Part shown: positions 9,182 to 17,025 of the stretch, one piece after another
How positions within the stretch are numbered: position 1 is the first letter of the stretch
How the letters are laid out: every line of letters begins with the position of its first letter
The notes under the pieces: generated by a model
What the model was told of the DNA's origin: nothing
Database searches by the model: none
What the model saw: the letters and a program-made list of their open reading frames with translations, nothing else
Origin: CAZRRV01 sp964602735
GTDB taxonomy: Bacteria > Bacillota > Clostridia > Oscillospirales > Acutalibacteraceae
Direction of reading: 5' to 3'
DNA: 27,317 nucleotides
NCBI GenBank assembly: GCA_964602735.1
Contig: CAZRRV010000019.1
Location: 1-27,317 of the forward strand
Translations under genes and position numbers: made by a program

Positions 9182-10003
9182 TCAGTTTTTCACCGCGCCC
9201 GCGGTAATGCCCTCTACAATCCTGTCGACCCCGAATATATAAACAATCAGCGGAATTATCATCGCGATTATCGTGCCGGCGTAGGCGCCGCCCGGGTTCA
9301 GGGAAATATCCTCCATCATCATGCCCACGCAGACGGCGATAGGCTGCATGTCGCGATCGGATGTAACGAGCATAGGCCACATATACGAATTGTAAACTCC
9401 GATAAACCCGGTAAGGGTAAAAGCGACGATAATACTTTTACTTAAAGGTATCATTACGCTGAAAAGATACCTTAAATCGCCGCACCCGTCGACCTTGGCG
9501 GCCTCCCACAACGCCGGCGGCAGCGACATCATGTGCTGCCGCAGCATAAAGATGCTCGCCGCGTCGACAAGCCCCGTTATGCATACCGCGAGATAGGTGT
9601 TCATAAGCCCCATGCGCTGTATGGTCATGTAATTCGTCATAATCGTAACTTCGCCGGGGATCATCATAACAGACAGAACGACGGTAAAAAGAACGCCCTT
9701 GAATTTGAAGTTGTAATGGGCGAACGCGTATGCCGTCGCGGTGTCGAGAACTATCGCAGTCGGTATCGTCATAACGATGATAATAAGGGTGTTGCGCAAC
9801 ATCAGCGGAACATTGTAGCTTTGCAGGGCGTACCTGTAATGTTCGAGCGTGGGGTGCGCGGTAAAAAGGGTGAACGGCAGTGTGCCGAGTTCCTCGGTCG
9901 ACTGAAAGCTGAGTAAAAAAGTTACGATAAGCGGGAAAATCGTAAGTACGCCGATAAGTATTTTTACCGTGATCCAGATGTTTTCCTTTGCTCTGCGGCT
10001 CAT
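9182..10003 (-). CDS. Carbohydrate ABC transporter permease, MalG/UgpE type (273 aa)
   Basis: This is an integral membrane protein with about six membrane segments, the first at residues 10-32. The cytoplasmic EAA loop that docks on the ATPase is visible as WEAAKVDGCGDL (166-177), ending in MIPLSKS. Length and motif fit the MalG-like half of a CUT1 sugar importer. The gene starts with ATG after a GGAGGGAGAG stretch, 18 bases behind the stop of the other permease gene. No ATP-binding subunit is encoded in the cluster; in many Firmicutes one shared ATPase (MsmX type) serves several such importers, so the ATPase is likely elsewhere. Confidence 0.93.
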   Translation of the reverse strand: MSRRAKENIWITVKILIGVLTIFPLIVTFLLSFQSTEELGTLPFTLFTAHPTLEHYRYALQSYNVPLMLRNTLIIIVMTIPTAIVLDTATAYAFAHYNFKFKGVLFTVVLSVMMIPGEVTIMTNYMTIQRMGLMNTYLAVCITGLVDAASIFMLRQHMMSLPPALWEAAKVDGCGDLRYLFSVMIPLSKSIIVAFTLTGFIGVYNSYMWPMLVTSDRDMQPIAVCVGMMMEDISLNPGGAYAGTIIAMIIPLIVYIFGVDRIVEGITAGAVKN

Positions 10004-10021
10004 AAACTCTCCCTCCCCCGC

Positions 10022-10912
10022 TTACTGGTAAAATACCAGTTTTTTCTCGAAAATAAACTGTATGCGGGTTACGATGAATATGATCAGGAACAGCATAACC
10101 GAATAGCAGCACGCCGACGCGAACAGCCCGTTATCCACCGCCCTGTGGTAAATTTCGAGAGTCATGTTTATGGTTGAATACATCGGTCCGCCGCCGGTCA
10201 GCAGCCGTATCTGCGTGAATGTTTTGAACGAAGATGTAACGGTAAGGAACAGCACAAAAAATATCTGCGGAGACGCGAGGGGGATCATTACCCTCGTCGC
10301 CCTTACGAACCAGTTCGCCCCGTCGAGCGTCGCGGCCTCGATAAGCTCCTCGGGCACATTGCGGAACCCCGCGAGCAGGTAAATGTAACACGAGGCGATA
10401 TGCGTCCAAACCGTAACAACCGAGACACAGATAAACGCGGTGCTCCTTTCGTTGAGCCAGAAAATATCGGTATGCAGAAGAACATTCAGAAATCCTCCGG
10501 CTTCCGCGGGGAGGAAAACCATCATCCATATTACCGACGCGGCGGAATGCGCTATCGCGAGCGGCAGCGCGTAAAGAGTGGTGACCGCCCGCTGCCCCCT
10601 TCCGCGCTTCGACCCGATAAGCGCCAGGAACATCGCCGCCGTCACGGTAAGCACGAGGCACACCGCCGCGTACTTGAATGTATTGCCGAGGATGATTTTC
10701 AGCCTGTTGTCCGTTAAGACAAGTTTCCACTGCATGAGCCCCGCCCATCCGAGCCAGCGGCCCACCTGGTCGGTTATCGAAAATGTGGAAATTACGGTCT
10801 TCACGAACGGATAGAAAGTAAAAATTCCGAACAGCACGAAAGCCGGCAACATCATAAGATACGGCATTACGGGGTTTTTCTCTTTTTTTCGGACGGTTGA
10901 ACTTTTTCGCAT
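10022..10912 (-). CDS. Carbohydrate ABC transporter permease, MalF/UgpA type (296 aa), first gene of the operon
   Basis: This is an integral membrane protein with a basic N-terminus, a first membrane segment at about 16-40, and an EAA loop IEAATLDGANWF (191-202) ending in MIPLASP. It fits the MalF/UgpA half of a CUT1 sugar importer and pairs with the next gene. The start is fixed by a perfect AGGAGGT at 10921-10927, 8 bases before the ATG. It is the first gene after a long untranslated leader that holds a terminator-like hairpin and a tetranucleotide array. Confidence 0.93.
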   Translation of the reverse strand: MRKSSTVRKKEKNPVMPYLMMLPAFVLFGIFTFYPFVKTVISTFSITDQVGRWLGWAGLMQWKLVLTDNRLKIILGNTFKYAAVCLVLTVTAAMFLALIGSKRGRGQRAVTTLYALPLAIAHSAASVIWMMVFLPAEAGGFLNVLLHTDIFWLNERSTAFICVSVVTVWTHIASCYIYLLAGFRNVPEELIEAATLDGANWFVRATRVMIPLASPQIFFVLFLTVTSSFKTFTQIRLLTGGGPMYSTINMTLEIYHRAVDNGLFASACCYSVMLFLIIFIVTRIQFIFEKKLVFYQ

Positions 10913-10952
10913 CCGGCATTACCTCCTGTTTTTGTTTTGCGCGCAACACAAA

Positions 10953-10994
10953 AAGCGCGCCCGTGTGTGCCTGCCGCACACGCGGAACGCGCTT
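10953..10994 (-). terminator. Terminator-like hairpin in the leader of the sugar operon (possible attenuator)
   Basis: Read on the minus strand, AAGCGCG pairs with CGCGCTT (10988-10994 with 10953-10959), and an inner stem pairs 10977-10982 with 10962-10967. The outer stem runs into five T and then GTG. This is the form of an intrinsic terminator, yet it lies only about 25 bases before the first permease's SD and downstream of the candidate promoters. It could stop leaky transcripts or act as a regulated attenuator. The inner loop holds GCCTGCC on the + strand, the same sequence as the nearby tetranucleotide array. Confidence 0.6.
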
Positions 10995-11014
10995 AAATTA
11001 AAATATGAAAATCA

Positions 11015-11029
11015 ACGCCCGATCGGCGT
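11015..11029 (-). other. Small hairpin in the sugar-operon leader
   Basis: ACGCC and GGCGT (11015-11019, 11025-11029) form a 5-bp stem with a 5-base loop. It sits between the tetranucleotide array and the terminator-like hairpin in the presumed leader RNA, and so could take part in an alternative fold. It is short and weak evidence on its own. Confidence 0.3.
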
Positions 11030-11046
11030 AAAAAGGTTATGTCACG

Positions 11047-11260
<214 letters not shown>

Positions 11261-11263
11261 TAA

Positions 11264-11292
11264 AGCTTAGTCCATTGCGCACTTTTTGTCAA
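11264..11292 (-). promoter_or_regulatory. Candidate promoter P1 of the sugar operon, abutting the (GCCT)n array
   Basis: On the minus strand a perfect TTGACA (11292-11287) is followed after 17 bases by TAAGCT (11269-11264), a weak -10 that keeps T1, A2 and T6. The tetranucleotide array begins three bases beyond the -10, so the transcription start would fall at the edge of or inside the array. Array length could then affect initiation. Confidence 0.45.
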
Positions 11293-11347
11293 CCCCCTTT
11301 TTGTAAATTTTTTGTTTTTTGTGTAAATTTTTTACCGATTTAACAAC

Positions 11348-11375
11348 ATTATACCATATCGCGCGCGGTTGTCAA
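11348..11375 (-). promoter_or_regulatory. Strong candidate promoter P2 of the sugar operon
   Basis: On the minus strand TTGACA (11375-11370) and TATAAT (11353-11348) are both perfect consensus, 16 bases apart. The start point would be near 11341, giving a leader of over 400 bases that includes the tetranucleotide array and the terminator-like hairpin. Confidence 0.75.
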
Positions 11376-11392
11376 TAAATAATTTTGCGAAA

Positions 11393-11422
11393 TTTATAAA
11401 AATCCCGCCGCGCCATTGTAAA
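11393..11422 (-). promoter_or_regulatory. Candidate promoter P3, -35 inside the palindromic operator
   Basis: On the minus strand TTTACA (11422-11417) and TATAAA (11398-11393) are 18 bases apart, each one base off consensus. The -35 lies within the perfect palindrome at 11412-11435, the usual arrangement for a repressor that blocks RNA polymerase. Confidence 0.4.
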
Positions 11423-11435
11423 TGTTTACAATGGC
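11412..11435. promoter_or_regulatory. Perfect palindromic operator, cre (CcpA)/LacI-family-like
   Basis: The arms GCCATTGTAAA (11412-11422) and TTTACAATGGC (11425-11435) are exact reverse complements around TG. The core TGTAAATGTTTACA matches the CcpA cre pattern TGTAANCGNTTACA except for T in place of C in the central CG, and is typical of LacI/GalR-family sites. It lies upstream of the sugar-transport operon on the minus strand and about 110 bases before the dCMP deaminase promoter on the other. Control of the sugar operon is the likelier role. No regulator gene is in the window. Confidence 0.75.
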
Positions 11436-11543
11436 AGCGCTTTCTCCCCGGCTTACTGACCCGCCGGAGCATCATCCGATCCCGGGTCTTTATGCGGTAT
11501 TGCCTAAATTCGGGAAACGGCGCGTGCGTCGGAAAAATTTTTG

Positions 11544-11572
11544 TTGAAATTTCCGTAAAAATGCTGTAAAAT
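11544..11572 (+). promoter_or_regulatory. Promoter of the dCMP deaminase gene
   Basis: TTGAAA (11544-11549), a 17-base spacer and TAAAAT (11567-11572) point at the dCMP deaminase gene. A start near 11580 would leave a leader of about 23 bases with a GGGGAGAGGG SD. Confidence 0.75.
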
Positions 11573-11602
11573 AAGGTAAATTATACGGGGAGAGGGTAAA
11601 AA

Positions 11603-12085
11603 ATGGAAAAACGGCGCGATTATTTAAGCTGGGACGAATATTTTATGGGCATCGCGCTGATGTCGTCGCAACGGAGCAAAGACCCCGGAACGCAGGTCGG
11701 CGCCTGTATAGTAAACGACGAGAACCGCATTATGTCGGTAGGGTATAACGGCATGCCGTTCGGGTGCAACGACGACGACTTCCCCTGGGACAAAGAAGAC
11801 GAAGGATTCGGCAACAAATACACCTATGTCTGCCACGCCGAACTGAACGCGATACTGAACTTCAAAGGCGGCGATCTGAAAGGCTGCCGCATCTATACAA
11901 CTCTTTTCCCCTGCAACGAATGCGCGAAAGCGATTATTCAAAGCGGAATACGGGAGGTTGTTTTTCTTTCGGATAAATATTCCGATTCCGAAAGCGTGCA
12001 GGCGGCAAAGCATATGTTCGATGTTACCGGGGTCAAATACCGCCGGTACGAGCAGACCCGCCGCACGGTTGAGATAAAGCTTTAA
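11603..12085 (+). CDS. Deoxycytidylate (dCMP) deaminase, ComEB-like (160 aa)
   Basis: This cytosolic zinc enzyme turns dCMP into dUMP, the precursor for thymidylate synthesis. The zinc and catalytic motifs are clear: CHAE (77-80, His ligand and Glu proton shuttle) and PCNEC (103-107, two Cys ligands). The N-terminal part (WDEYFMGIALMSSQRSKDPGT and VGACIVN) is typical of the dCMP deaminase/ComEB branch rather than of cytidine or tRNA adenosine deaminases. Length is normal. The gene has its own promoter and a GGGGAGAGGG SD, is monocistronic, and converges on the folD-lgt operon, whose products also feed nucleotide metabolism. Confidence 0.92.
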   Translation: MEKRRDYLSWDEYFMGIALMSSQRSKDPGTQVGACIVNDENRIMSVGYNGMPFGCNDDDFPWDKEDEGFGNKYTYVCHAELNAILNFKGGDLKGCRIYTTLFPCNECAKAIIQSGIREVVFLSDKYSDSESVQAAKHMFDVTGVKYRRYEQTRRTVEIKL

Positions 12086-12140
12086 GGCATATTGCCCGGC
12101 GGCGTTTTCGCCGTGCCGCGAAAGTAAACAGACCGTTTGG

Positions 12141-12176
12141 AAACCCGGGGAGCCGGATAGCAGACTCCCCGGGTTT
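12141..12176. terminator. Bidirectional terminator between convergent genes
   Basis: A perfect 12-bp stem (AAACCCGGGGAG at 12141-12152 with CTCCCCGGGTTT at 12165-12176) closes a 12-base loop. Because the stem ends in A/T on both sides it gives a short U run in either direction. It sits between the dCMP deaminase stop and the 3' end of the minus-strand operon. Confidence 0.85.
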
Positions 12177-12192
12177 ACTGTCTACGGCGCTT

Positions 12193-12954
12193 CTATCTGT
12201 AGAAATGCTTTATGCCGGTTTTTTTGTTTTTGTTGCGCCTGATACGGATATAGCGGCGCACATCGTTATCCTCCGCGCCGCCCGCAATCTCGTTCACGAT
12301 TGAAACGACTACGGCGATAACGGTCACGGCGGCGGCAACTATCACGATCCAAAGCAACACCGCCGTTCCCACGGATTTGTTCCCGGGTGTCTTTTCCGCG
12401 GGAACCTTCAATCCGCCTGCGAGCTTTCCGGCCTCGTTTTTATCGTCGCCGTAAAAACTGAATGTATATAAAATTCCGCTCTTAAACGTAATATACTGCA
12501 CCAGCGCCGATGAACCGCCGCCCCCCTCGGGAAAAGTTTCGTAAAAAGGCCAGTCGTTTATATCAACCGCCGTAAACGAACCCGGCACTATTTTTTCGCC
12601 TATCTCCCGGATTTCTTCGTCCGACAGACCCGTTAAATCTCCGACATCCTTCGAAAACGCTGTTTGAGCCGCCTGAAGCTGTACCTGACTGCCGCCGTCG
12701 AGGTCAACCGCGAGCATAACGATTCCTTTTTCTCCCATTTTACTCTGCAACGCGTCAACCCCGTATCCGAGCGCCGCCACGGTTTCGGAGTTTTTTTTGA
12801 GATTGCCGGCCGTAAGAACCGTATAACCGTCGGGCGCCTCGAATTCAATGCCGTTTTGCAACTCTACGGTTTCGGCAAACGCGGGACGGGCAAGGCAAAC
12901 AGCGGCGATTAACACCGCCGCCAGCGCCGCCGTGATCCTCCCGCGTTTTTTCAT
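12193..12954 (-). CDS. Unknown secreted or membrane-anchored protein (253 aa)
   Basis: I do not recognise the family. There is a clear signal peptide (KKRGR, hydrophobic core, PAFA cut site before ETVEL). About 170 residues of probable extracytoplasmic domain follow, containing EFEAPDGYTVLTAGN, then one membrane segment (about 197-222) and a very basic C-terminal tail (RRYIRIRRNKNKK). The topology is therefore outside N-domain, inside tail. The ATG at 12954 overlaps the folD stop by one base (TGATG), implying translational coupling; a GTG one codon upstream (12957) is possible. It is the last gene of the nucleoside transporter-lgt-folD operon. A lipoprotein-like or stress-sensing role would be a guess. 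Confidence 0.75.
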   Translation of the reverse strand: MKKRGRITAALAAVLIAAVCLARPAFAETVELQNGIEFEAPDGYTVLTAGNLKKNSETVAALGYGVDALQSKMGEKGIVMLAVDLDGGSQVQLQAAQTAFSKDVGDLTGLSDEEIREIGEKIVPGSFTAVDINDWPFYETFPEGGGGSSALVQYITFKSGILYTFSFYGDDKNEAGKLAGGLKVPAEKTPGNKSVGTAVLLWIVIVAAAVTVIAVVVSIVNEIAGGAEDNDVRRYIRIRRNKNKKTGIKHFYR

Positions 12955-13805
12955 CACACCGCCGCCTGCTTTTTTGCCGCCTCGAGCGTGTTCCGCAAAA
13001 GCATGGCAATAGTCATCGGCCCCACTCCGCCGGGTACGGGGGTAATATACGCGGCTTTCTCTTTCGCGCTTTCAAAATCCACATCGCCGCAAAGTCCGCC
13101 GCCCTCCGGCCGGTTCATTCCCACATCGATTACAACGGCGCCGGGTTTTATCATATCTCCGGTTATGAAGCGCGGCTTGCCGACCGCCGCGACCAGAATA
13201 TCGGCGCGCCGGCAGTGTTCGGCAAGATCCCGCGTGCGGGAATGGCATACGGTCACGGTGCCGTTTTTATGCATCAGCAGCATTGCCATGGGCTTGCCCA
13301 CAATATTCGACCGCCCCACGACAACGCAGTTTTTACCCTCTACGGAAATATTCTCGTAATCGAGCATTTTCATTATTCCCGCCGGGGTACAGGGCAGAAG
13401 CTCCGCGGTACCGAGCATTATTTTCCCGACATTCACCGGGTGAAAAGCGTCAACATCCTTCGCGGGATTTACGGCGCGGATAACCTCGTCGGCGTTCAGA
13501 CCCGCCGGCAGGGGCAGCTGGCACAAAATACCGTTTATCCGGGGATCGTTGTTCAGCCGGTTTATCAGTTCTAAAAGCTCCTCCATCGAAGCGCCGGCGG
13601 GCAGCAGATGTTTCTCGGAATAGAACCCGACTTCTCCGCACGCACGCTCTTTTGAATTCACATATATCCGCGAGGCGGGATCGTCTCCCACAAGCACCAC
13701 CGCGAGCCCGGGCGTCACCCCCCGCCGTTTCAGTTCCGCCGTTTCGCCGGCAATTCCGGCGCGCACCGCCGCGGCAATCGTTTTTCCGTCGATTATCTTC
13801 GCCAC
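12954..13805 (-). CDS. folD: Bifunctional methylenetetrahydrofolate dehydrogenase / methenyltetrahydrofolate cyclohydrolase
   Basis: FolD interconverts 5,10-methylene-, 5,10-methenyl- and 10-formyl-tetrahydrofolate, supplying formyl groups for purines and initiator tRNA. Visible signatures are YVNSK (48-52, with the catalytic Tyr and Lys), CQLPLP (95-100), KDVDAFHP (116-123), the NADP-binding VVVGRSNIVGKP (161-172) and PGGVGPMT near the C-terminus. Length, 283 aa, is standard. The start is GTG, fixed by GGAGG inside the end of lgt; only 3 bases separate the two genes. It overlaps the next gene by one base. Placement in a nucleoside-uptake operon fits purine and one-carbon metabolism. Confidence 0.96.
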   Translation of the reverse strand: MAKIIDGKTIAAAVRAGIAGETAELKRRGVTPGLAVVLVGDDPASRIYVNSKERACGEVGFYSEKHLLPAGASMEELLELINRLNNDPRINGILCQLPLPAGLNADEVIRAVNPAKDVDAFHPVNVGKIMLGTAELLPCTPAGIMKMLDYENISVEGKNCVVVGRSNIVGKPMAMLLMHKNGTVTVCHSRTRDLAEHCRRADILVAAVGKPRFITGDMIKPGAVVIDVGMNRPEGGGLCGDVDFESAKEKAAYITPVPGGVGPMTIAMLLRNTLEAAKKQAAV

Positions 13806-13808
13806 TGT

Positions 13809-14942
13809 TTATTCCTCCGGCCGTTCCGCGTCGTTACCGTCTTTAACAACCTCGTCAATACCGTCGTCTTCCGCGGGCTCCCCGCTTTCTTCGGCGCCGG
13901 GTTCAACGACCTCGTCGATCGGGACCTCGGCGGGAATATCTCCGTTTTGTTCCCCGGCGGGCAACACTTCGTCAACTTCGGGCTCCGCCGTGCACTCCTG
14001 CGGTTCGTCGCCGTCGCCGTTTTCCTCCGCTTCGTCGGGCGCCGTATCCGCGGTTCCCGTTACCGAGATAAATCCGTCCGCGCCTTCCTCGTTGGCGGCG
14101 AACACCGCTTTATACGCATCCTCCTCCGATTTCGCTTTACCGCGGCGATATTTCACCGTGAGCATCACGACACCGAAGATAAACGCGATAACACTTACCA
14201 GCTGCGACACGCGGAAAGGCCCGAGATAGAGACTGTCGGTTCTCAAACTTTCGATAACCGCCCGCCCCGCTCCGTACCACACGCAGTAGCAAAGCGCCAC
14301 CTGCCCGCTGTAGCGGCGCTTTTTTAGCACCCGGTGAAGAAGGAAAAATCCCGCCAGGCACCACAGCGATTCATACAGGAAACAGGGGTGAGCCATAACC
14401 CCTTCTCCGAGTTCCGCCGCCACATTCTCGCTCGTCATTCCGAACCATCCGCTGCCGGTAGGGCCGCCGAAAGCCTCCTGATTAAAGAAATTGCCCCACC
14501 TTCCGCACGCCTGCGCAATCAGAAAACCCATGGCGGTTAAATCAAACATATCGAATATGCCGACCTTGCGGATTTTGCACATTATCGCTCCGAATACCGC
14601 CGCGCCTATCACTCCGCCGTATATCGCGAGGCCGGAAAAGCCCCCGTGGTTGAACCCGAAAAAATCCCCGATGCCGTGTATGGGTTCTTTGTAAAATATG
14701 ATATAGTAAAGCCGCGCGCACAGGATTGAAAGCGGCGTCGCCACAAGCACGACATCAAGCATTTTGTCGGTCGGTATGTTGCACCGCGCGGCGTTTTTGA
14801 ACCCGTAGACAAGCGCGAGCAGAAATCCGAGTGCAATAAATATCCCGTACCAGTATACATTCCAACCTCCGCCTACGGGAATGGTAAAAGCGACGGGATT
14901 GATTGTAAGATGCAAACCGAAAATCGTTACATGATAAACCAT
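13809..14942 (-). CDS. lgt: Prolipoprotein diacylglyceryl transferase with acidic C-terminal extension (377 aa)
   Basis: Lgt moves diacylglycerol from phosphatidylglycerol to the lipobox Cys of pre-lipoproteins in the membrane. The catalytic core is intact: HGGFSGLAIYGGVIGA (99-114), the family signature GRWGNFFNQEAFG (147-159), HPCFLYES (185-192) and the conserved Arg region RAVIESLRTDSL (227-238). After the last membrane segment (about 265) there are some 110 extra residues that are strongly acidic and low in complexity (repeated DEVV/EVDEV, EEP, PAED). The core is near normal length, so the tail is an add-on facing the cytoplasm or the cell exterior. Lgt lies 32 bases after a permease gene and 3 before folD. 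Confidence 0.96.
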   Translation of the reverse strand: MVYHVTIFGLHLTINPVAFTIPVGGGWNVYWYGIFIALGFLLALVYGFKNAARCNIPTDKMLDVVLVATPLSILCARLYYIIFYKEPIHGIGDFFGFNHGGFSGLAIYGGVIGAAVFGAIMCKIRKVGIFDMFDLTAMGFLIAQACGRWGNFFNQEAFGGPTGSGWFGMTSENVAAELGEGVMAHPCFLYESLWCLAGFFLLHRVLKKRRYSGQVALCYCVWYGAGRAVIESLRTDSLYLGPFRVSQLVSVIAFIFGVVMLTVKYRRGKAKSEEDAYKAVFAANEEGADGFISVTGTADTAPDEAEENGDGDEPQECTAEPEVDEVLPAGEQNGDIPAEVPIDEVVEPGAEESGEPAEDDGIDEVVKDGNDAERPEE

Positions 14943-14974
14943 AAACAGAACCGCTCCGTTTCCGATAAATACGT

Positions 14975-15931
14975 CTACCGCTCTTCGCGGAAATATGACT
15001 GCCCCAAATGCTGCGGCGGCTGATTTTCTTTTTTGTCGCGGATGCTGGTGATGATCAGAACCGCAACCGTTACGATATAAGGCAGAATTTCGATAAGATT
15101 TCGCGCGGGGGAGGAGATATTCTTTATATAGGAACTCACGTTATATAAAAAGCCGAATACAATCGACCCCAGAATGCCGACATTGGGTTTCCATACCGCG
15201 AATATCACCAGCGCTATCGCGAGCCAGCCTATAGCCTCGATGTTATATTCCCACGAACCGTAAAGATTATCCATTATGTAGCACAGTCCGCCTATGCCGG
15301 CTATTCCGCCGCCGATGCAGACGGCCGCGTAACGGTAACCGTTCACGCTTATACCCGCGGCGTCCGCGGTGGCGGGATTTTCCCCGACCGCGCGCAGATT
15401 AAGCCCTATTCTCGTATGCGACAGCACAAACGAAGAAACAAGCGCCAGCGCCACCGCGAGATATATTAAAACTCCGTAGCTTAAAAACATTCTGCCGAAC
15501 CATCCGAGGCTGTCGGCAAACGGCAACCCGGCGGTAAAATATTTCGCGGCAAAAGCAAACGACCCGATTTTGCTGATTGCAATTCCGGTTACACCCACGC
15601 CGAATGTGGTCAGAATAAGCCCGATGACGTTCTGGTTGGCCTTCAGCGTAACGGTCAAAAACCCGTAGATCAGACCCATCAGCACGCCGCCGGCGAAAGA
15701 TGCCAGAACCGGCAGCAGCACCGCCAGAACCGGGTTGACATTAAGTTTGCCAACGGCGTTGCCGTAAATATATTCCGCCACACAGCCGCACGCCGCCCCC
15801 GCCGACATAATTCCCGGTATTCCGAGATTGAGGTTGCCGGCCTTTTCGGTAATCGTTTCACCGGTAGACCCGTACAGGAAAGTCATGCCCGTGCGCACCG
15901 CGGAGGTGAAAACGGCAATCAGGGTACTCAT
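14975..15931 (-). CDS. Nucleoside-type ABC transporter permease (NupQ/YufQ/RnsD-like, 318 aa)
   Basis: This hydrophobic protein with many membrane segments belongs to the branched-chain amino acid/ribose-type permease family (BPD_transp_2). TMFLYGSTGETITEKAGNLNLGIPG near the N-terminus and GLNLRAVGENPATADAAGI (about 180) are the hallmarks of the shorter permease in BMP-type nucleoside importers. It overlaps the preceding permease gene by 4 bases (ATGA), so translation is coupled and equal amounts are expected. The substrate, nucleosides, follows from the neighbouring genes rather than from this sequence alone. Confidence 0.92.
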   Translation of the reverse strand: MSTLIAVFTSAVRTGMTFLYGSTGETITEKAGNLNLGIPGIMSAGAACGCVAEYIYGNAVGKLNVNPVLAVLLPVLASFAGGVLMGLIYGFLTVTLKANQNVIGLILTTFGVGVTGIAISKIGSFAFAAKYFTAGLPFADSLGWFGRMFLSYGVLIYLAVALALVSSFVLSHTRIGLNLRAVGENPATADAAGISVNGYRYAAVCIGGGIAGIGGLCYIMDNLYGSWEYNIEAIGWLAIALVIFAVWKPNVGILGSIVFGFLYNVSSYIKNISSPARNLIEILPYIVTVAVLIITSIRDKKENQPPQHLGQSYFREER

Positions 15932-17025
15932 GCGGCGGCTCCCTCCTTCCTGTTACCGCGAACGATCTTGTAATTGATAAAAAATTCGCATCCCGCTATA
16001 AAGAACAGAATTATCGCCGTCGTTACCTGGGAAATATCGGTTATTCCGAGTTCGGTGCTTACCTGAACCGCCCCCACATCGAAAAACGCCAGCAACAGCG
16101 AGGTTAAAATCATCACGAGGGGATTGAATTTTGCGAGCCACGATACCAAAATCGCGGTAAACCCGTTCCCTCCGGCGGAGGTTGTGGAGACGGAATGGTT
16201 TATCCCGCCGCAGATTATGAGCCCGGCGAAACCGCAGAGCATTCCCGAAAGCAAAAGGGTTCTTATAATAACTTTTTTTACGGGGATCCCTATATATTTC
16301 GCGGTCGATTCGCTTTCGCCCACCACCGAAATCTCATATCCGTGTTTGCTGAATTTAAGATAGATAAAAAGCGCGACCGTAAGCGCGGCAATAAGGATAA
16401 TCGCGAGGAGCCATTTGTTATGCAACTGCGGGAACCCGTATTCATGCATCGGATTTAATACGCCGGAACCGGTTTTTACCCATATACTGATAAAAAACGC
16501 CACAAGCTGCATGGCGATATAATTCATCATAAGGGTAAACAGCGTTTCGTTCGTGTTCCATTTCGCTTTGAATATCGCCGGGATCCCCGCCCAGAGCGCG
16601 CCCGCGGCGAGCGACGAAACAATCATACACGCCCAGAGCGCGGGCAGCGGGATTTTCCCGCCGAGATAGAACATACAGGCCGTACAGGCAAGTCCGCCCA
16701 TAAGCACCTGCCCCTCGGCTCCTATGTTCCAGAATTTCATTTTGAACGCGGGAGTAACGGCAAGTGAGATGCAAAGAAGTATCGCCGCGGAATACAGATA
16801 CGACCAGGTTAATCCCCTGGTACCGAACGCCCCGCGCCACATTGCGCCGAAATATTTAACAGGGCTGGCGTGTCCAACCGCCATAACAAGCAGCGAACAG
16901 CAACCCACAGCGAGCAAAACGGCGGCGACTCTCACCGCGATTGACACGGCGCGCGGAGCCGAATCGCGCTTTACAAGGCGGAAAAGCGGCTCGTGCGTTT
17001 TCTCACCCGTTTTATTCTTATTCAT
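15928..17025 (-). CDS. Nucleoside-type ABC transporter permease (NupP/YufP/RnsC-like, 365 aa)
   Basis: This is the longer permease of the pair: a basic cytoplasmic N-terminus of about 28 residues, then many membrane segments. Typical stretches are WNIGAEGQVLMGGLACT (about 100), KAKWNTNETLFTLMMNYIA (about 155) and the cytoplasmic loop SEYSTAKYIGIP-like region (VVGESESTAKYIGIPVKK, about 235), which contacts the ATPase. The gene overlaps the ATPase gene by 8 bases upstream and the other permease gene by 4 bases downstream, so the four transport genes are tightly coupled. Confidence 0.92.
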   Translation of the reverse strand: MNKNKTGEKTHEPLFRLVKRDSAPRAVSIAVRVAAVLLAVGCCSLLVMAVGHASPVKYFGAMWRGAFGTRGLTWSYLYSAAILLCISLAVTPAFKMKFWNIGAEGQVLMGGLACTACMFYLGGKIPLPALWACMIVSSLAAGALWAGIPAIFKAKWNTNETLFTLMMNYIAMQLVAFFISIWVKTGSGVLNPMHEYGFPQLHNKWLLAIILIAALTVALFIYLKFSKHGYEISVVGESESTAKYIGIPVKKVIIRTLLLSGMLCGFAGLIICGGINHSVSTTSAGGNGFTAILVSWLAKFNPLVMILTSLLLAFFDVGAVQVSTELGITDISQVTTAIILFFIAGCEFFINYKIVRGNRKEGAAA

